From Paramarasmius palmivorus (taxonomy: Eukaryota > Basidiomycota > Agaricomycetes > Agaricales > Marasmiaceae), in assembly GCA_037176845.1 (NCBI GenBank), contig JAYKXP010000037.1, positions 1 through 64,000 of the forward strand: a DNA stretch of 64,000 nt, in the 5' to 3' direction. Made by a program: the position numbers and the translations under genes. Shown here piece after piece: positions 21,985 to 34,399 of the stretch. The notes below the pieces were generated by a model that ran no database searches, was not told where the DNA came from, and saw only the letters and a program-made list of their open reading frames with translations. Within the stretch, counting starts at the first letter, position 1. Every line of letters begins with the position of its first letter.

Positions 21985-22776
21985 AGTTGAGCCTGTGGAC
22001 AGTCTGACCCCTTATTTAAAGCGGGTTTTATAAACCTTCAAGCTTCAAGCATGTACTTAGCACGAGAAGCTGTTGCTGCGGATATGGAAGACAAGTTTGA
22101 GCTTGTTTGACCTATCGAGCAAGGATTGGAGCTTACCAGGGTCACCTTTCTCGTAGCACCCTTGAGAGTACTTTTTCTCGTGTATCCATAGCAGTTAGAG
22201 TCTTGAAAAAGAGCTCTTAAATCCAAGTCAGAGATCGAAGAGAAGGGTGAGTACCAACCCTAAATTGGGAGTCTACCCTTCAACCACGACACACTGTTCG
22301 CTGTTTCTGATGCTATACGCCAGTCCTGTATGTATGGCGCAAGGCTACAACAGGGCCGCAGCAACTCAACATGAAACGGACGCTCGGCTGAAGAGCGCCC
22401 AAAAAGCCCAGTTCCCAAGCCTGCCTCGCTCAGTGACAAAGATCTAGGGTCACTCGCTTCCTGCCAACTGCTCTAGTCGCGGTGCTGGTGCTTGAAGCGT
22501 AGAACACTCACAGGTATAGTGGTCGGTCTCCAATTGTAATACTTCTAGCCGCCGCGTTGAACTCATGGCCTGTTCTCGTCAGCTTTTAAAGTTCAAAGGT
22601 TGCAGTCTTAGGCTCAGTACCGAGCATCGACGATGTACCTGAATTCGAAATCGCTAGGCGCCTCAGTTAACCCAGTCCCGACGTGGTGTCGTTATTCAGA
22701 ATGCCGCTGCAATATCAAGGATTGCTACCGAGGCCAGTTATTCAAATTATAACGACCGCCCTTGTTCTCTTCCTTC
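21985..22776. other. Intergenic, no gene seen
   Basis: This is the upstream region of the first intact receptor-like gene. No conserved exon or repeat was recognised. Confidence 0.45.
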
Positions 22777-24442
22777 ATGGAACCCACTCCGTACAATGTG
22801 ACCCTTCCTTCCCAAACTGCTTCTATCCTTTACTCTCCCTCCAGAGATACCACCATAAGTCAAGGCTGGAACGTCACATATAGCGCCGGAATCAGATCAA
22901 CAAGCTATGGCCCAACAGGCGCAGGGGCCGATTCCCACAGAACATCTATGGCCGGAGCGAGTATGGAGTTCAGCTTCGTAGGCACGGCGTTGTACGTTTA
23001 TGGGAGTGCGACTTCGGCGTCGTATACGATATCCATAGATGGTGTCGACGTCTACGAGGCTAGTGCCGCCACTGTTCCACAGGGAGGCTTGTTAGGGTCC
23101 AAGACTGATCTCTCGTATGGGAGCCACACTGCGAAGTTGACTATGGTTGAGGGGACGCAGGTGGAGTTCCAACATGCAGTGTTGACGATCGGAGTTGGGT
23201 ATAAAGGGTACGTGAGCAACTTCGACGAGTAGCGTGTCTAATACTTTGCGCATCTTTCACAGGGGTTCAGCCCAGACTTACCGAAACACAATTTTTGCGG
23301 TCACCAAAAGTGGCAACGATGAGAGGCGGAACGACGCGTTTTTCAATTTTAATCCAGCTCCGTCTGGCGAAGGCTGTAGTCAGTGGTTTGTGGAAGGTCT
23401 AATCGGGTCAGGTATGTTCAGTCTTATCAATCATCTAGCTCATAGTGAGTGATTATCTTCTCGCAGTATACCCGGCCAGCGGTTCACCGGAACCGGTCCC
23501 TCGGCAAATGGTCGCCTCATGCCCCGGAGGTAGTCTTGTATTCAAAGTCAATCAAACGTCGGCGTTCTTCATCTATGGAGTCGTAAATAATGACCATCAA
23601 TGGAAAACTGTTACCTTGAGACCAGGGCTCAATGGCGAATCGTCGAAAACAACTCGATACAACGATTTTTCTACCGTGTTGGATTTCCGGCAGGTCCTGC
23701 ATTGGGAGAGCGGGCTAGAACGGGATCAGGAATATGAGGTTGAGATTGTGAATGAAGGAGGATTCGGGACGAATTTCATGAGCTTCCATACCCTGCAATT
23801 GATTGATGGGTGAGTTCTCCTCTGGATCTGAGTGGCGAAGTTGCTCAACACTTTCACAGAGGGTCTCGACCCTCGAACTCGCTGGGGGGATCATCCTCTA
23901 ATAGTACAACTACGGCGGATAAAGCTACACCTTCTGGAGGTCTCGGAGCTGGTGCTATTGCTGGTATCGTAGTGAGCATTCCTCGCAGCTGATTCTATCT
24001 GTTATGAAAGTTGATCAATTGCATTGAAACAGGTCGGTGTTTTGCTTGCAGTCATCGCTGCATTACTAGCGGCATATTTCATGCGTCGCCGTCGAAGGTA
24101 GGCAATAGAAACTGAACCCTATATTCTTATCTCATCCAAACTCATAGGGATGACAGAGTGACGCGGAACACTAGCAAAGCCCAGGAATTCGATACACCAT
24201 ATACTTACATGGCAACGCCGTTCGAGCCCAGTGAAATGAATGACTCGTCGTGGAATATGTCTTTAGATGGTACAAGACAGTCAACTCCAGTTCCTGGTGT
24301 ACCGCTACGGGCGAATGACGCCGGACCTGCCTTTCTGCCGCCTGAATACAACGAAGCATGGAGCCCATCGCCGGCCGGTTCATCAGAGCCTTCTCGTAGT
24401 GTACGGAGTCTTCCTATCCCTCCAGGAAGTAGAAAACAATAG
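22777..24442 (+). CDS. Receptor-like single-pass membrane protein, tandem copy 1
   Basis: Six exons (22777-23207, 23263-23411, 23467-23809, 23860-23971, 24033-24097, 24148-24442) sum to 1395 nt and 464 residues. Two beta-sandwich-like ectodomains follow one another. The first has PYNVTLPSQTASILYSP and SMEFSFVGTALYVYGSAT; the second has SAFFIYGVVNNDHQWKTVTL and a YEVEIVNEGG strand. A Ser/Thr-rich stalk, a transmembrane helix (AGAIAGIVVGVLLAVIAALL), a MRRRRR stop-transfer and a cytoplasmic tail rich in Pro and Ser complete it. No cleavable signal peptide is obvious at this start, so an upstream leader exon is possible. Proteins of this layout are numerous in Agaricomycetes. The domains resemble galactose-binding/carbohydrate-binding folds, but ligand and function are unknown. 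Confidence 0.85.
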
Positions 24443-25253
24443 GATCGGACACGCACTTTTTTAACCCTTCCGCTCGTTTCTCTTTGGTATCACTGTCGCT
24501 TTAGTTGCTTTCATGTAGAATAGGACATAATAAGTATTGATATTCGCTAGGTTTTAACGTCAACCGTTAAATACTGTAAATTAGAGCTTGCGGTTGGAAA
24601 AGAGACGGGATGGTCACAGTGTGACCGAAGTATGACTGTTCGAGATGGCGAGTGACTAGTGACTGTGTCTCGGCCCGATCCGCTCCGCTCCATTCACCAT
24701 ATGCATAACCCTAAGGGGGCCTAACCCTAAACTCAAAAGTTACGAACACCGACCACAACCAAATTCAATCCACGGGAACTTCGATGGCATAGTTTCTTAT
24801 TTGTATGACTAGCTCGCCGAGCTTACATGGAACATTTCCGCTATGAAGACATTGACATATCCCGGTGGCAAGGCTCGATCGAGACAGTGGCAAGTATCAC
24901 TCGGCTGTACAGTATGCGTAGAACTACACGCGCGCCCAACGTATAGGATGATTTCAGGGGAGTATCAGAACCCGACGTATCTCGACACCTAGTGAGGGTT
25001 GCCTTGTTCTTTCTGTCTTCTTGGCTAATCTGGGGGTAACTTTTCAAGGTATCAGGGAAATGAGACGCGCGGGGGACATTAGGGTCGTTGTTTTCCCTAC
25101 GCTTGGAAAGTCTACTCGAGACGATCACTTCCCATCTGTACGCTACGGTCACAGCGTCAATCAACGTTTGGGTAGCGTATAAAGTGTGGTCTGCCCTCAA
25201 ACAAAGATTGTCACTACTCCATCCAACCATCACAATTACTGCCCGTTCTCTTC
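24443..25253. other. Intergenic between tandem receptor-like genes, with two telomere-like hexamers
   Basis: No gene was recognised. Two CCCTAA-type hexamers flank a GGGGGCC near 24707-24730. That is far too short for an interstitial telomere, but it echoes the G-rich tract at 49.9-50.1 kb. Confidence 0.5.
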
Positions 25254-26763
25254 ATGGACGTCATCCCTTACAATGTAACACTTCCTTCTCAAACTGCATC
25301 TATTCTCTACGCTCCCTTTCGAGATACCACATCAGATCAAGGCTGGAACGTCACATACAGCGGTGGAACCAAGCCAACGAGGTATGGGCCGCTAGGTGTG
25401 GGGACCGGCTCTCACAGAACATCCATGTCCGGAGCGAGTATGGAGTTTAGTTGGGTGGGCACGGCGTTGTATGTTTATGGGAGTGCGACCGCTGCGTCGT
25501 ATATGATGTCCATAGACGGTGTGGATGTCTATGAGGCAATCGCCGCGACAGTCCCATTGGGAGGCTTGCTTATGATTGATGGGACACAAGTAGAATTTGA
25601 GCATGCTGTATTGACGGTTGGAGTTGCGTATCAAAGGTATGTATACAATTACCGTCCTTGGCGCGTCTAATGCCTCATACCATCGCAGGAATTCATCCCA
25701 GACTCACCGTATGGTTTTCGCGGTCACCAAACTTACGGACGGTGACGAGAGGCAGAACGACAAATTTTTCACCTTCAGTCAAGCACCATCCGGCAAAGGC
25801 TGTATTCGATGGACCGTGGAAGGTTTGACGGGAATGGGTATGTTTGGGTCTAATTAGCCCTCCGCCATGAATGATTCTCATCTCTTCGTAGTATACCCGG
25901 CCAGTGGCTTTCCAAAACCAGTCCCACGTCAGATGATCACCTCATGCCCTAGAAGTAGCCTTAAATTCAAAGTCAATCAGACCTCAGCATTTTTCATTTA
26001 CGGAGCCGTGAACCACGACCACCAATGGAAAACAGTCACTCTGAGACCGGGGTTAGATGGCGAATTGTCAAAAACGACCCGATATAACGATTTCTCTACC
26101 ATCTTGGATTATCGACAGATTTTGCATTGGGAAAGTGGGCTGAAATTCGATCAGGAATACGAGGTCGATATAGTGATTGAAGGGGGATTTGGGGTGAATC
26201 ATATGAGCTTTCATACGCTACAACTAATCGATGGGTTTGTCTCTTTAGCATTCAGGTGGTGAAGATACTCAATACTTTTGTAGGGGATCGAGATCTTCGA
26301 ACTCCTCGGGGACAATACCGGATGATTCATCCACGTCGGATACAGCTAGATCGCAAGGTCTTGAGTCTACTGGCATTATTGGCATTGCAGTGAGCGTTTT
26401 CCAGTTTCTGCTTTCTCCATGCTACAACTCATCCCAGATTGGCGTTTTCATGATGTTCATCTTTGTGCTACTAGCTTTCCTATGGTTCCGTAGGAGGTGA
26501 GTGACAGAAACCGAAAAGTTTCCGCAGCTTATCCGGTTTTGCACAGAATCAACACTCGAGATTTTCGCGTAACACTGTACACCTACATAGCAACGCCATT
26601 TCAAGCCAGCGCGGTGGATCGGTCACTGCGGAACATGTCTTCTAACGAGACAAGACCGATCCCAGGTGTACTGCTACGCGAAAGTGATGCAGGACCTGTA
26701 TCTTTGCCACCTGAATACGACGAAGCATGGGCCGGGGGATCTGTGGCTTTGCGTCGTCGATGA
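25254..26763 (+). CDS. Receptor-like single-pass membrane protein, tandem copy 2
   Basis: Six exons at the same positions and phases as copy 1 (25254-25636, 25689-25837, 25892-26234, 26284-26389, 26438-26496, 26547-26763) give 1257 nt and 418 residues. The two ectodomains are strongly conserved (SMEFSWVGTALYVYGSAT; SAFFIYGAVNHDHQWKTVTL). Relative to copy 1, about 16 residues are missing in frame from the end of domain 1, between GGLL and GTQVE. The transmembrane helix is quite different (IGVFMMFIFVLLAFLWFRRR). The tail is shorter but keeps YIATPFQ and SLPPEYDEAW, matching YMATPFE and FLPPEYNEAW. This is a tandem duplicate of the gene ending 811 bp upstream, with ectodomains more constrained than the membrane part. 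Confidence 0.84.
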
Positions 26764-27030
26764 GGCATCTTATTCCCTAGTGGAGTAAAGAATGTTCATA
26801 CACACTTTCGTTGATGTACATATCCTTTTCAGTACAATGGCCACCCGATCCTTCAGCATTGCTGTCGTTCGAGTAGCTTTTCATGTAAAACAGATTATGT
26901 GTACAAAGCGCGATAATTCAACGTTAATTGGGGATGGCGAGTTAGGCTACAACATGATGGAAACATGCAAGGGTGTCCAGATATCGTACAATGAGGGTAT
27001 ATAGGTGTACATTGGTAGGGTATTCTTTCA

Positions 27031-28020
27031 CTAGTGGTGCACTGTGTTCGAGCGTTCGATGAAAAGGCTGTCGTTGGGGTCATTTGTATCCGTCCGAGGT
27101 GGCTGTGATTTCGCCAGTGCTTTCAGTTTCTTCTTTAGCAGCCGTATCTGCAACGCCATTAGCCACCTGCGACATATAGTAGCGTAACGAGACGACGTAC
27201 CTGCTTCTCATTCTCATCTTTCTGTACCTTCAGCTGCGCTAGTTCCTTGTCCTTCGCTGCCATGACATCCATCTGACCAGCGACAATATCGTTGTACTTC
27301 TTGAGCTCATTCTGAGCGGTATCGTGAAGCAACTTGATTTCGTTGTTCGATGTCTGTAGAGATGCATTTTCCTGTTTTAATTCCCGGAGTTTCGATTGTA
27401 AACACGCTTGTTTGCGTTCCATTTCCTCCACCGCGTTCACTCTCGGATACCATAAGTCAACCTTTCTTTGGAGAGCAGCTTTCTCGTCTCTTTCTCGTTG
27501 AAGTTCAAGAGGGAAATAACGCAGTCGTTCCTCTAGGTCCTTGACAGCCGCGAGTAGCTTTGTCTGAGTGGCACAGTGATCAGAACAATGGAAAGTAAAT
27601 CTCGAATAATAAGGTAACGCACAACGACATCCGAATTCCCATCTAAGCTCTCTACAATGCGTTCTGTGCGGGTCCTTAAATTACGGGTCCTTCGGGGACT
27701 GGACTGAGTGTTGACCTTCGAGAGCCCATTGATTAAGGATTGTGCTTGATCTTCGGCTGGCGCGTCCACGGGAGTAATGTAAACTCGATGGGGCGGAACG
27801 GCAGACCGTTTGGCTCTACACAAAGGACATGTAGAGCGACTTTTCGTTTCTTTGGTACACGTTTCGCAGAATCCATGGCCTGCAAGGTATGTGAGTATTC
27901 TGAGTAGGAATTTTCGAGAGGCTAAGATGTGTACTTACCGCATGCTGCCTCAAAGAGAAATTTCTCGAGGCCATATTCTTCTTGACATATATCGCAAACC
28001 AGAGTTAACGTGGGTGGCAT
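27031..28020 (-). CDS. C3HC4 RING-finger protein with coiled coil
   Basis: Four exons (28020-27939, 27879-27623, 27563-27201, 27147-27031) give 272 residues. A complete RING finger occupies residues 9-48: C9, C12, C27, H29, C32, C35, C45 and C48 in C3HC4 order, with CPLC at the end. Residues 115-235 form a long coiled coil rich in Lys, Glu and Gln, and the tail is short. Such proteins are usually E3 ubiquitin ligases that recruit an E2 through the RING and oligomerise through the coil; targets are unknown. The gene is divergent from P450-B, sharing a 663-bp promoter. Debris of this same gene is found again after P450-C and P450-D, which shows it was part of the duplicated unit. Confidence 0.85.
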
Positions 28021-28683
28021 GTGTAGAATGGGGAAGGTGGTGGTTTAAAGGCAAGTTGTCTGGCGCTTGTTCGGCGCCTCGAGCTCTGCGCCTGTTTTCC
28101 GAGTCACGCAAAATGTGACAGTCACACACACATTTTTGCCTTCCGAATCCCTTCCTCAGTGTCGCACGAATTTCTGTCCTGTGAAAAGCTTGCAACGTCT
28201 CTTTTTCTTGAGCATTGACGCGCTCTCAACATCCAAGCTCGGCTCACTCCAACATAACGCCAACTTCCACGGTTAGACTCGACACCAGCCGCTTTGCACA
28301 GTGATGGGCCCTACCCTTCACCGGCGCAGTAGGCACGACTATCTTCAAAACTCTGCCGCAGCGAGTGGTTCGAGTCTATTCCACGGTCACGATGCACGCA
28401 GCCAGGGTTCATCAAAGTACCATGCTACCCGAGTACTGCGGCAGGTATACTATTGAGTCTAGTATTGAATTGTATTCGACTCATTCCTCTTCAATAATAT
28501 ATCAGCGCCATTGCTGCTTGCGGTAACCTGCTTCCCGAAACGACCCGAAATATATGGGACGGAAGACCTGTTCCTGATGCTGGACATTTAAAAAGGGATA
28601 TATCTGATCTCTCCTATCAACGTCAACGTTCGAATAGAAGACACGTAGGCCTCAACTACAGTGCAGGCTGATTCTTATCAAAC
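28021..28683. promoter_or_regulatory. Divergent RING/P450-B promoter region, re-found twice in relic blocks
   Basis: No gene lies here. A TTTAAAAA TATA-like box is at about 28587, roughly 95 bp before the P450-B start. Blocks of this region (GTCTGGCGC, the GTGACAGTCA segment and flanks) recur in order at about 34130-34370 and 38780-38990, marking ancestral boundaries of duplicated segments. Confidence 0.6.
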
Positions 28684-30963
28684 CATGAACTCGTCTCATA
28701 TTCTGGTGGTCTTGGCCGGGGGCGGCCTAGCTTACCTTGTTGTCAAATCCATCCTCTCCGTCTTCTTCTCGCCTCTCCGTCATATACCAGGACCCAGAGG
28801 AAAGAGTTTCTTTTACGGGAATATTCAAGATATTATCGAAGATGTGGGCGATGACTGTTTCTCATTTCGACTCATGCTGATGAACTGCAGAATAACGCTC
28901 AAACCTATCGTCAATGGGAGAACACGTACGGAAAGACATTCCTGTTTGAAGGATTGATAGGTGTAAGTCTGGCCGTTGTTTGAATGCAGTTCAGAATGCT
29001 TATGTTCGTGTCTAGCAAAAATTTGTGTGGACCTCAGATTGGAAGGCTCTTGGTCATATCTTGAATAGTGATGCGGACTGGCAGAAAGACGATGGTGCGA
29101 GGTTTAGTTTAAGTCGGATCTTGGGCAGTGGTATGTGGGGTGTCCGGTTGTTGGTCTAAGCTGACAAACGAGGGCAGGAGTGTTGGGCACTGAGGGAGAG
29201 AAGCATAAGCTTCAGGTGAGCACCCAGTATCCTCTTGTCCATCAAAATCCTGATACAAGCTTGCCACAGCGACGAGTTATGGTACCAACCGACTACGACA
29301 CCTCATACGATGCAACGCTCTAATTCAGTCATAGAATCCAGCATTCGGTCCCGCCCAAGTACGAGAGTTGACAGACGTCTTTTTCGAGAAGTCGTCAAAA
29401 GTGTGTTAAACGACGTTCATCCGAAATCGGTTCTCTGAACACCTGTTACTCCAGCTCCGTGACGTTTGGGTATCACAGCTTGATCGGGACACTGGCCTTG
29501 GTCGGATAGATGCGCTGTCTTGGATCAGTAAGATGACGTTGGATGTCATCGGAGAAGCAGGTCAGTTCCTTGTGCTCTGTTTCTCTTTTTCTTCCTTATC
29601 GAGGACATCTTAGGCTTCAACTATAAGTTCAATGCATTAGACGGTGAAGCTAGTGAACTCAACAACGCATACTCGCGCATCTTCAAAAGTGATCGAAGCA
29701 AATACGATATTTTTTTCATAATCCTCGCAATGCTTCAAGAATCATTTCCTATATTCCGTGTTATTGTGAGGTCTACCATCGGGATCCACTTGACGCTTAT
29801 TGAAGCTCTTGACCGTTTAGCCCGAGATTCGTGCTTCTTTCAGGCAAGCAATGCAGACGTCTGATCGAATTGCTAAGGAGTTATTCTACGAAAGTAAAGC
29901 GGCGCTGACCGGGACTGGAGAGAAGGGCGATAATTGGCGAGCAAGAGACCTTCTATCGTTACTCGTCCGGTCGAACATGAGCGCGGATCTTCCTGAAGAC
30001 CAGCGCATGAGTGACCAGGATGTGATGTCTCGTAAGCCATTACAACCTTCATTCTAAACTACTGCTGACGGCTATATCAGAGGTTCCTACATTCTTTGTC
30101 GCGGGACACGAGACTACGAGGTACTCTCTATTCCTGCACTGTTGAGTCGGGTGACCTAATTTCGCGCGTTTAGCACTGGGACAACGTTTGCTCTATTGGC
30201 ATTGACCGAACGTCCTGACGTCCAAATCAAGCTTCGACAGGAACTTCTCGCCGTTCCTACTGATACTCCCACTATGGAGCAACTGAACGCGCTTCCATAC
30301 TTGGATATCGTCGTCCGCGAGTGCTTGCGCTTGTACTGTCCGGCGCCTTTGACTGGGCGAACCGCGATGAAGGATGACATCGTGCCCTTGGCACACCCAT
30401 ATACCGATAGGAATGGTGTCGTTCATGATCACTTGAGGTTCGGGTTCCGAAGCCGGTCCGTTCTTAAGCATGACGCTGACTTGTCGTTCAGACTCAAGAA
30501 AGGTGCTGGCATCTTCATTCCCATTGTTTCCATTAATCGGGATAAGGATCTATGGGGAGACGATGCAGACGTGTTCAAGTAAGCATTGCGTCGTTGACCT
30601 GTGGTGTAGTGCTTACCGATTTAACTAGTCCTGATCGATGGCAGAAACTACCCGAAGCCGTCACCTCGATTCCTGGCGTTTGGGGAAACATGCTAACATT
30701 CCTTGGTGGTTCACATGCTTGTATAGGGTGGCGGTTTGCGATCGTTGAGTGCGTTTCAGTATTGTCCTAATCCTCTAGTATTTGACTCTTTCGGCAGGAT
30801 GAAGGCCCTGTTGTTCACTCTCGTTAGGTCTTTCGAATTCGAGCTCGCGGTTCCTAGAGAGGATGTATTGATCAAGAAAGTGGCATTGGTCCAGAGACCA
30901 GAAGTCAGAGGACAAGGAAACCAACTACCGTTCAATGTGAAGCTGGTGGTTCCTGAAGAATGA
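28684..30963 (+). CDS. Cytochrome P450 monooxygenase (copy B)
   Basis: The gene starts with an N-terminal membrane anchor and [11 protein letters not shown] hinge. Exons are delimited by GTGGGC, GTAAGT, GTATGT, GTGAGC and similar donors, and all join in frame. Key blocks are [12 protein letters not shown] (I-helix, near 30080-30115), ECLR (ExxR, near 30318), PDRW (near 30630) and the haem loop [13 protein letters not shown] with its Cys (near 30700-30740). The C-terminal exon ([21 protein letters not shown]) ends at 30963. It differs from C, D and E in carrying [18 protein letters not shown] and GGSHA, and is closer to copy A. It is the ancestral type of the two relic P450s downstream. No lesion was found. 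Substrate unknown. Confidence 0.91.
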
Positions 30964-31574
30964 TCTCACTGTTGCTCGACATCACACATTACCAATCCCC
31001 ACTCGACCCATGACTCTGCCTGTAAACTAGTTCTCGAGCTGTGTTGTACTGCACCCGGTACGAATTCAATGGTTATATTCCAAGCAAATTCTAGCACCCT
31101 CAACGTAGCGCCACATGACACTGGTACGTTTGGTAACGAAGGCTTATTTGTCCTCTCTAGCTTCTTTCTGCGTATTGTTCTGTTCTGATTGACCTAGTCT
31201 TCACTGCTCAGCAACGATCGCTATCCAGAGTTCGACCTAGAGTCTGGGATGGCTCCCAACCGCAATTGAATGTTAGAAACCCTTCTCGGTGTAACCCTCC
31301 CGCTTCTAAAGGTACGGGATCAATTTTCTATATGTATTGCAAAGTGCTGATATGCCTCGCGCACCAGTTATCAGCCAAGACGTCTGGCTTAGGCATTCAT
31401 GATCATTCTTCTGAGGCCGGGAAGGTGTGTAAGGTGTCTTCTTTGTCGTAGGTATTCTGCCCGAGGATCACCATTCTCAGATCAGAATAACACCTGCGGT
31501 GTCAGCTCACAAGGTGTAGTATAAAAGGTCAGCTCTTATCTCACATTTCTCAGTGTCCACTAATCATCTCTAGG
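30964..31574. other. Intergenic between P450-B and P450-C
   Basis: There is no gene. Segments are similar to 35,580-35,800 and 40,190-40,260 (3' flank of the B-type copies and upstream of C, D and E), as expected for segmental duplication. Confidence 0.55.
31520..31526 (+). promoter_or_regulatory. TATA box of P450-C
   Basis: TATAAAA lies about 55 bp before the ATG. Equivalent boxes occur before copies D and E. Confidence 0.6.
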
Positions 31575-33825
31575 ATGGATCTCTTCCAACTTGTATCAGC
31601 TTGCATTGGATGTAGCTTGCTCTATGTCCTCGTCAAGTGGGCAATATTCGTATTCGTCTCACCTCTGCGTGACATGCCTGGCCCGAAAAGCAAGAGTTTC
31701 ATACATGGAAACACCCAGGATCTTACTGACGATGTGGGTCGTATATTCACATTGGTGGCCTCTAGTTAATGCTGAAAACTAACAGAATAACGGACAACAA
31801 ACTCGTGCATGGGAGGAGGCATACGGAAAGACCTTCAAGTTCGAAGCCAACATGGGTGTGAGTTTATGTTGTTGTGAAGTATCTATCCAACAGCGCTAAT
31901 CTGACGAATAGTCCAAATTTGTGTGGACCACTGATTGGAAAGCTCTCGGTCACATTCTCAAAAACGACTCGACGTGGCAGAAAGCTGAAGGTTTCCGATT
32001 CACCTTGGCTCGACTTCTAGGCGATGGTCTTATAGCAACAGAGGGTGCGAGACACAAGTTACAAGTGAGTCCTCGGGCTACTCAACGAAACAGAATGCTC
32101 ACGTATCTTTGGACAGAGACGAGTTATGGTATCGACCTTTCGTTCGAAGCTGGTTCTAATCTGACACTAGTTTCTGCTACAGAATCCGGCCTTCGGGCCC
32201 GCCCAGATTCGAGGTTTGACACCGATTTTTGTAGACAAGGCGGTGAAGGTGTGTCTCCAGTTACAACTTGTGATATAATGACTTCATGGCCCCTCAGCTT
32301 CGTGACATCTGGACGTCCCTGATCAATCCAGAGAGCAGTTCTGCTCAGGTAGACGCACTATCGTGGCTCAATAAAATGACTTTGGATGTGATCGGTGAAG
32401 CTGGTACGTTAGTCACACTCGTCATGTTGCGGGACTGATGCTACTGGTACAGGTTTTGATTACAAGTTCAATGCTCTAGATGGTGAGGACAATGAACTCG
32501 GTGAAGCATTTTCAAGCATATTCCGGACTGGACAACATCAGAGCGACAGGTTCTTCATCATTCTCGGAACTTTGCAAGAAGCGTTCCCCATCTTTCGTAT
32601 GATTGTAAGTTGAAAGCTATGGAAGAATTTCAGGTGGTTGATTTTACGATGTCCTAGCCCGAGCTGCGCACGTCGCTCAGAATGGCAATGAAGACTTCTG
32701 CTCGTATCGCAGCAAAGCTGGTTTATGACAGAAAGACGGCAATGACAGGTACTGAAGAGAAAGGGGCCAAATGGCACACAAGAGACCTTCTTTCTCTATT
32801 GGTACGATCAAATATGAGTACAAGTTTAGCAGAAGATCAGAAGATGTGCGACAACGATGTGATGTCGCGTAAGTGGTACCTCTCGAATCTTTCCAGAGTG
32901 CCAACGTTCCACAGAGGTTCCCACTTTTCTTATAGCAGGACATGAAACAACTGCGTAAGTGTCTGCATCTCTACTGATGATAATCTTGACGCTGGTGATC
33001 ATACATGCAGTACTGCAACGACGCTTGCCCTCTTGGGCCTGACAGAGAGACCTGATGTACAACAGAAGCTTCGTGATGAAGTTCTCGCTATCGTTACAGA
33101 CAGCCCAACAATGGATCAACTCAATGCTCTTCACTATCTCGATATAGTGGTGAGAGAGGCTCTACGGTGTTTTCCGCCAAGCAGTCTGACGTCGAGGGTC
33201 TCGACAAAAGATGATGTAGTGCCCTTGGCTCGACCATATACGGATCGAAAGGGCGTCGTCCACCATGAATTGAGGTGGGAACTCTCATCTTTCTAGACTG
33301 GCTGGGTCTTCGATTGACACTGAATGACCAATGATAGAGTGCAAAATGGAACCGGCATCCTCATCCCCATCACTGCTATTAATCGCGACAAAGATTTGTG
33401 GGGAGAAGATGCGGATATCTTCAAGTATGCATTCCTTACGTCGCCTGACATAAAAAACATATATCTAATACTACGTTCCAGCCCCGACCGCTGGGAAGAT
33501 ATACCGGAAGCAGCCTCTTCCATACCTGGAATATGGGGTAACATGTTGACATTCTTCGGTGGTCCTCGGGCGTGTATCGGGTGGCGTTTCTCGGTCGTCG
33601 AGTGAGTGTAGCTTTCCGCTTCAATCTACTAAATCGACTGACTGTTAGTCTATTACTAGGATGAAGGCTTTATTATTTACTCTCGTTAGGGCATTCGAGT
33701 TTGAACTTGCCGTTCCGAGGCAAGAAGTATTGATTAAGAGGGCGTCTTTGGTACAAAGACCAGAGGTCAAAGGGAAAGGGAATCAGCTACCGTTGAACAT
33801 CAAACCAGTCCGTTGTATAGACTAA
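31575..33825 (+). CDS. Cytochrome P450 monooxygenase (copy C)
   Basis: It opens with [19 protein letters not shown], an N-terminal membrane anchor, and the [14 protein letters not shown] hinge. All exon joins are in frame. These include the split [14 protein letters not shown] junction, [13 protein letters not shown] (I-helix), EALR (ExxR, near 33160), PDRW (near 33490) and [13 protein letters not shown] (haem loop, near 33555-33590). It ends in [14 protein letters not shown] at 33825. The C, D and E copies form one close subgroup sharing the KDLWGEDAD and [10 protein letters not shown] blocks. No lesion was seen. It sits immediately downstream of P450-B and immediately upstream of the first relic block. 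Confidence 0.91.
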
Positions 33826-33989
33826 TATCGTCCTCTGTGTTTCTTCGTCGTGTAATCCTACCGTTCTCTTTGCTTCCGCTGCTCCACGACCGACGATGAT
33901 CTTCATCTTCTTTGCCTTTGCACTCGAACCTTCTATGATACCTTCTGCTTTCTGTCCGTTCCCTTGGATTACTAGGCCCGTTGACTCAG

Positions 33990-34370
33990 ATTAACGATCA
34001 TGTTTGATCGAGATCTTCGGCTGGTCCACTTTAAATCTATACATGTTTCGCATCCCATGAGGAATTTCGGAGGAGTCGCCGTGTTTACTGACCCTCATTG
34101 TGGATGTGGTGGTTCAAATTTCAAATTTCAGATCTTCAGGCAATGAGTCTGGCGTGTCTGGCGCCTGTTCCACGCCTCTTGTCACGATAACCGTGACCGG
34201 ACCGTGACAGTCATACATATTGAAAATCGTCCGCGTCAATGACTCTTCACGTCTCTTCCGTACGGCTAGCAATGTCTGCGCTTGAGCGCCGTCACTCCCA
34301 CAGCCTTACAATTGGTGCATGCCAAGGCCAAGCTCACGGTAAGGTATCATCGATGATGTGAGTGATATTG
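33990..34370 (-). pseudogene. RING-gene and divergent-promoter debris, relic block 1
   Basis: GATCTTCGGCTGG near 34010 matches the RING gene's exon 2 (27750 region). The following GTGGATGTGGTGGTT, GTCTGGCGCCTGTTC and GTGACAGTCAT pieces match the RING start and divergent promoter in order. No RING cysteines or open frame survive. The alignment was made by eye; extent is approximate. Confidence 0.6.
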
Positions 34371-34399
34371 ATAATTTTTAGTTCTCATTCCTAGGACAG

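Noticed and set aside
24841..25233. 130-residue minus-strand frame upstream of receptor copy 2
   Set aside because: No motif, no splice logic, and it occupies the promoter of the adjacent gene.
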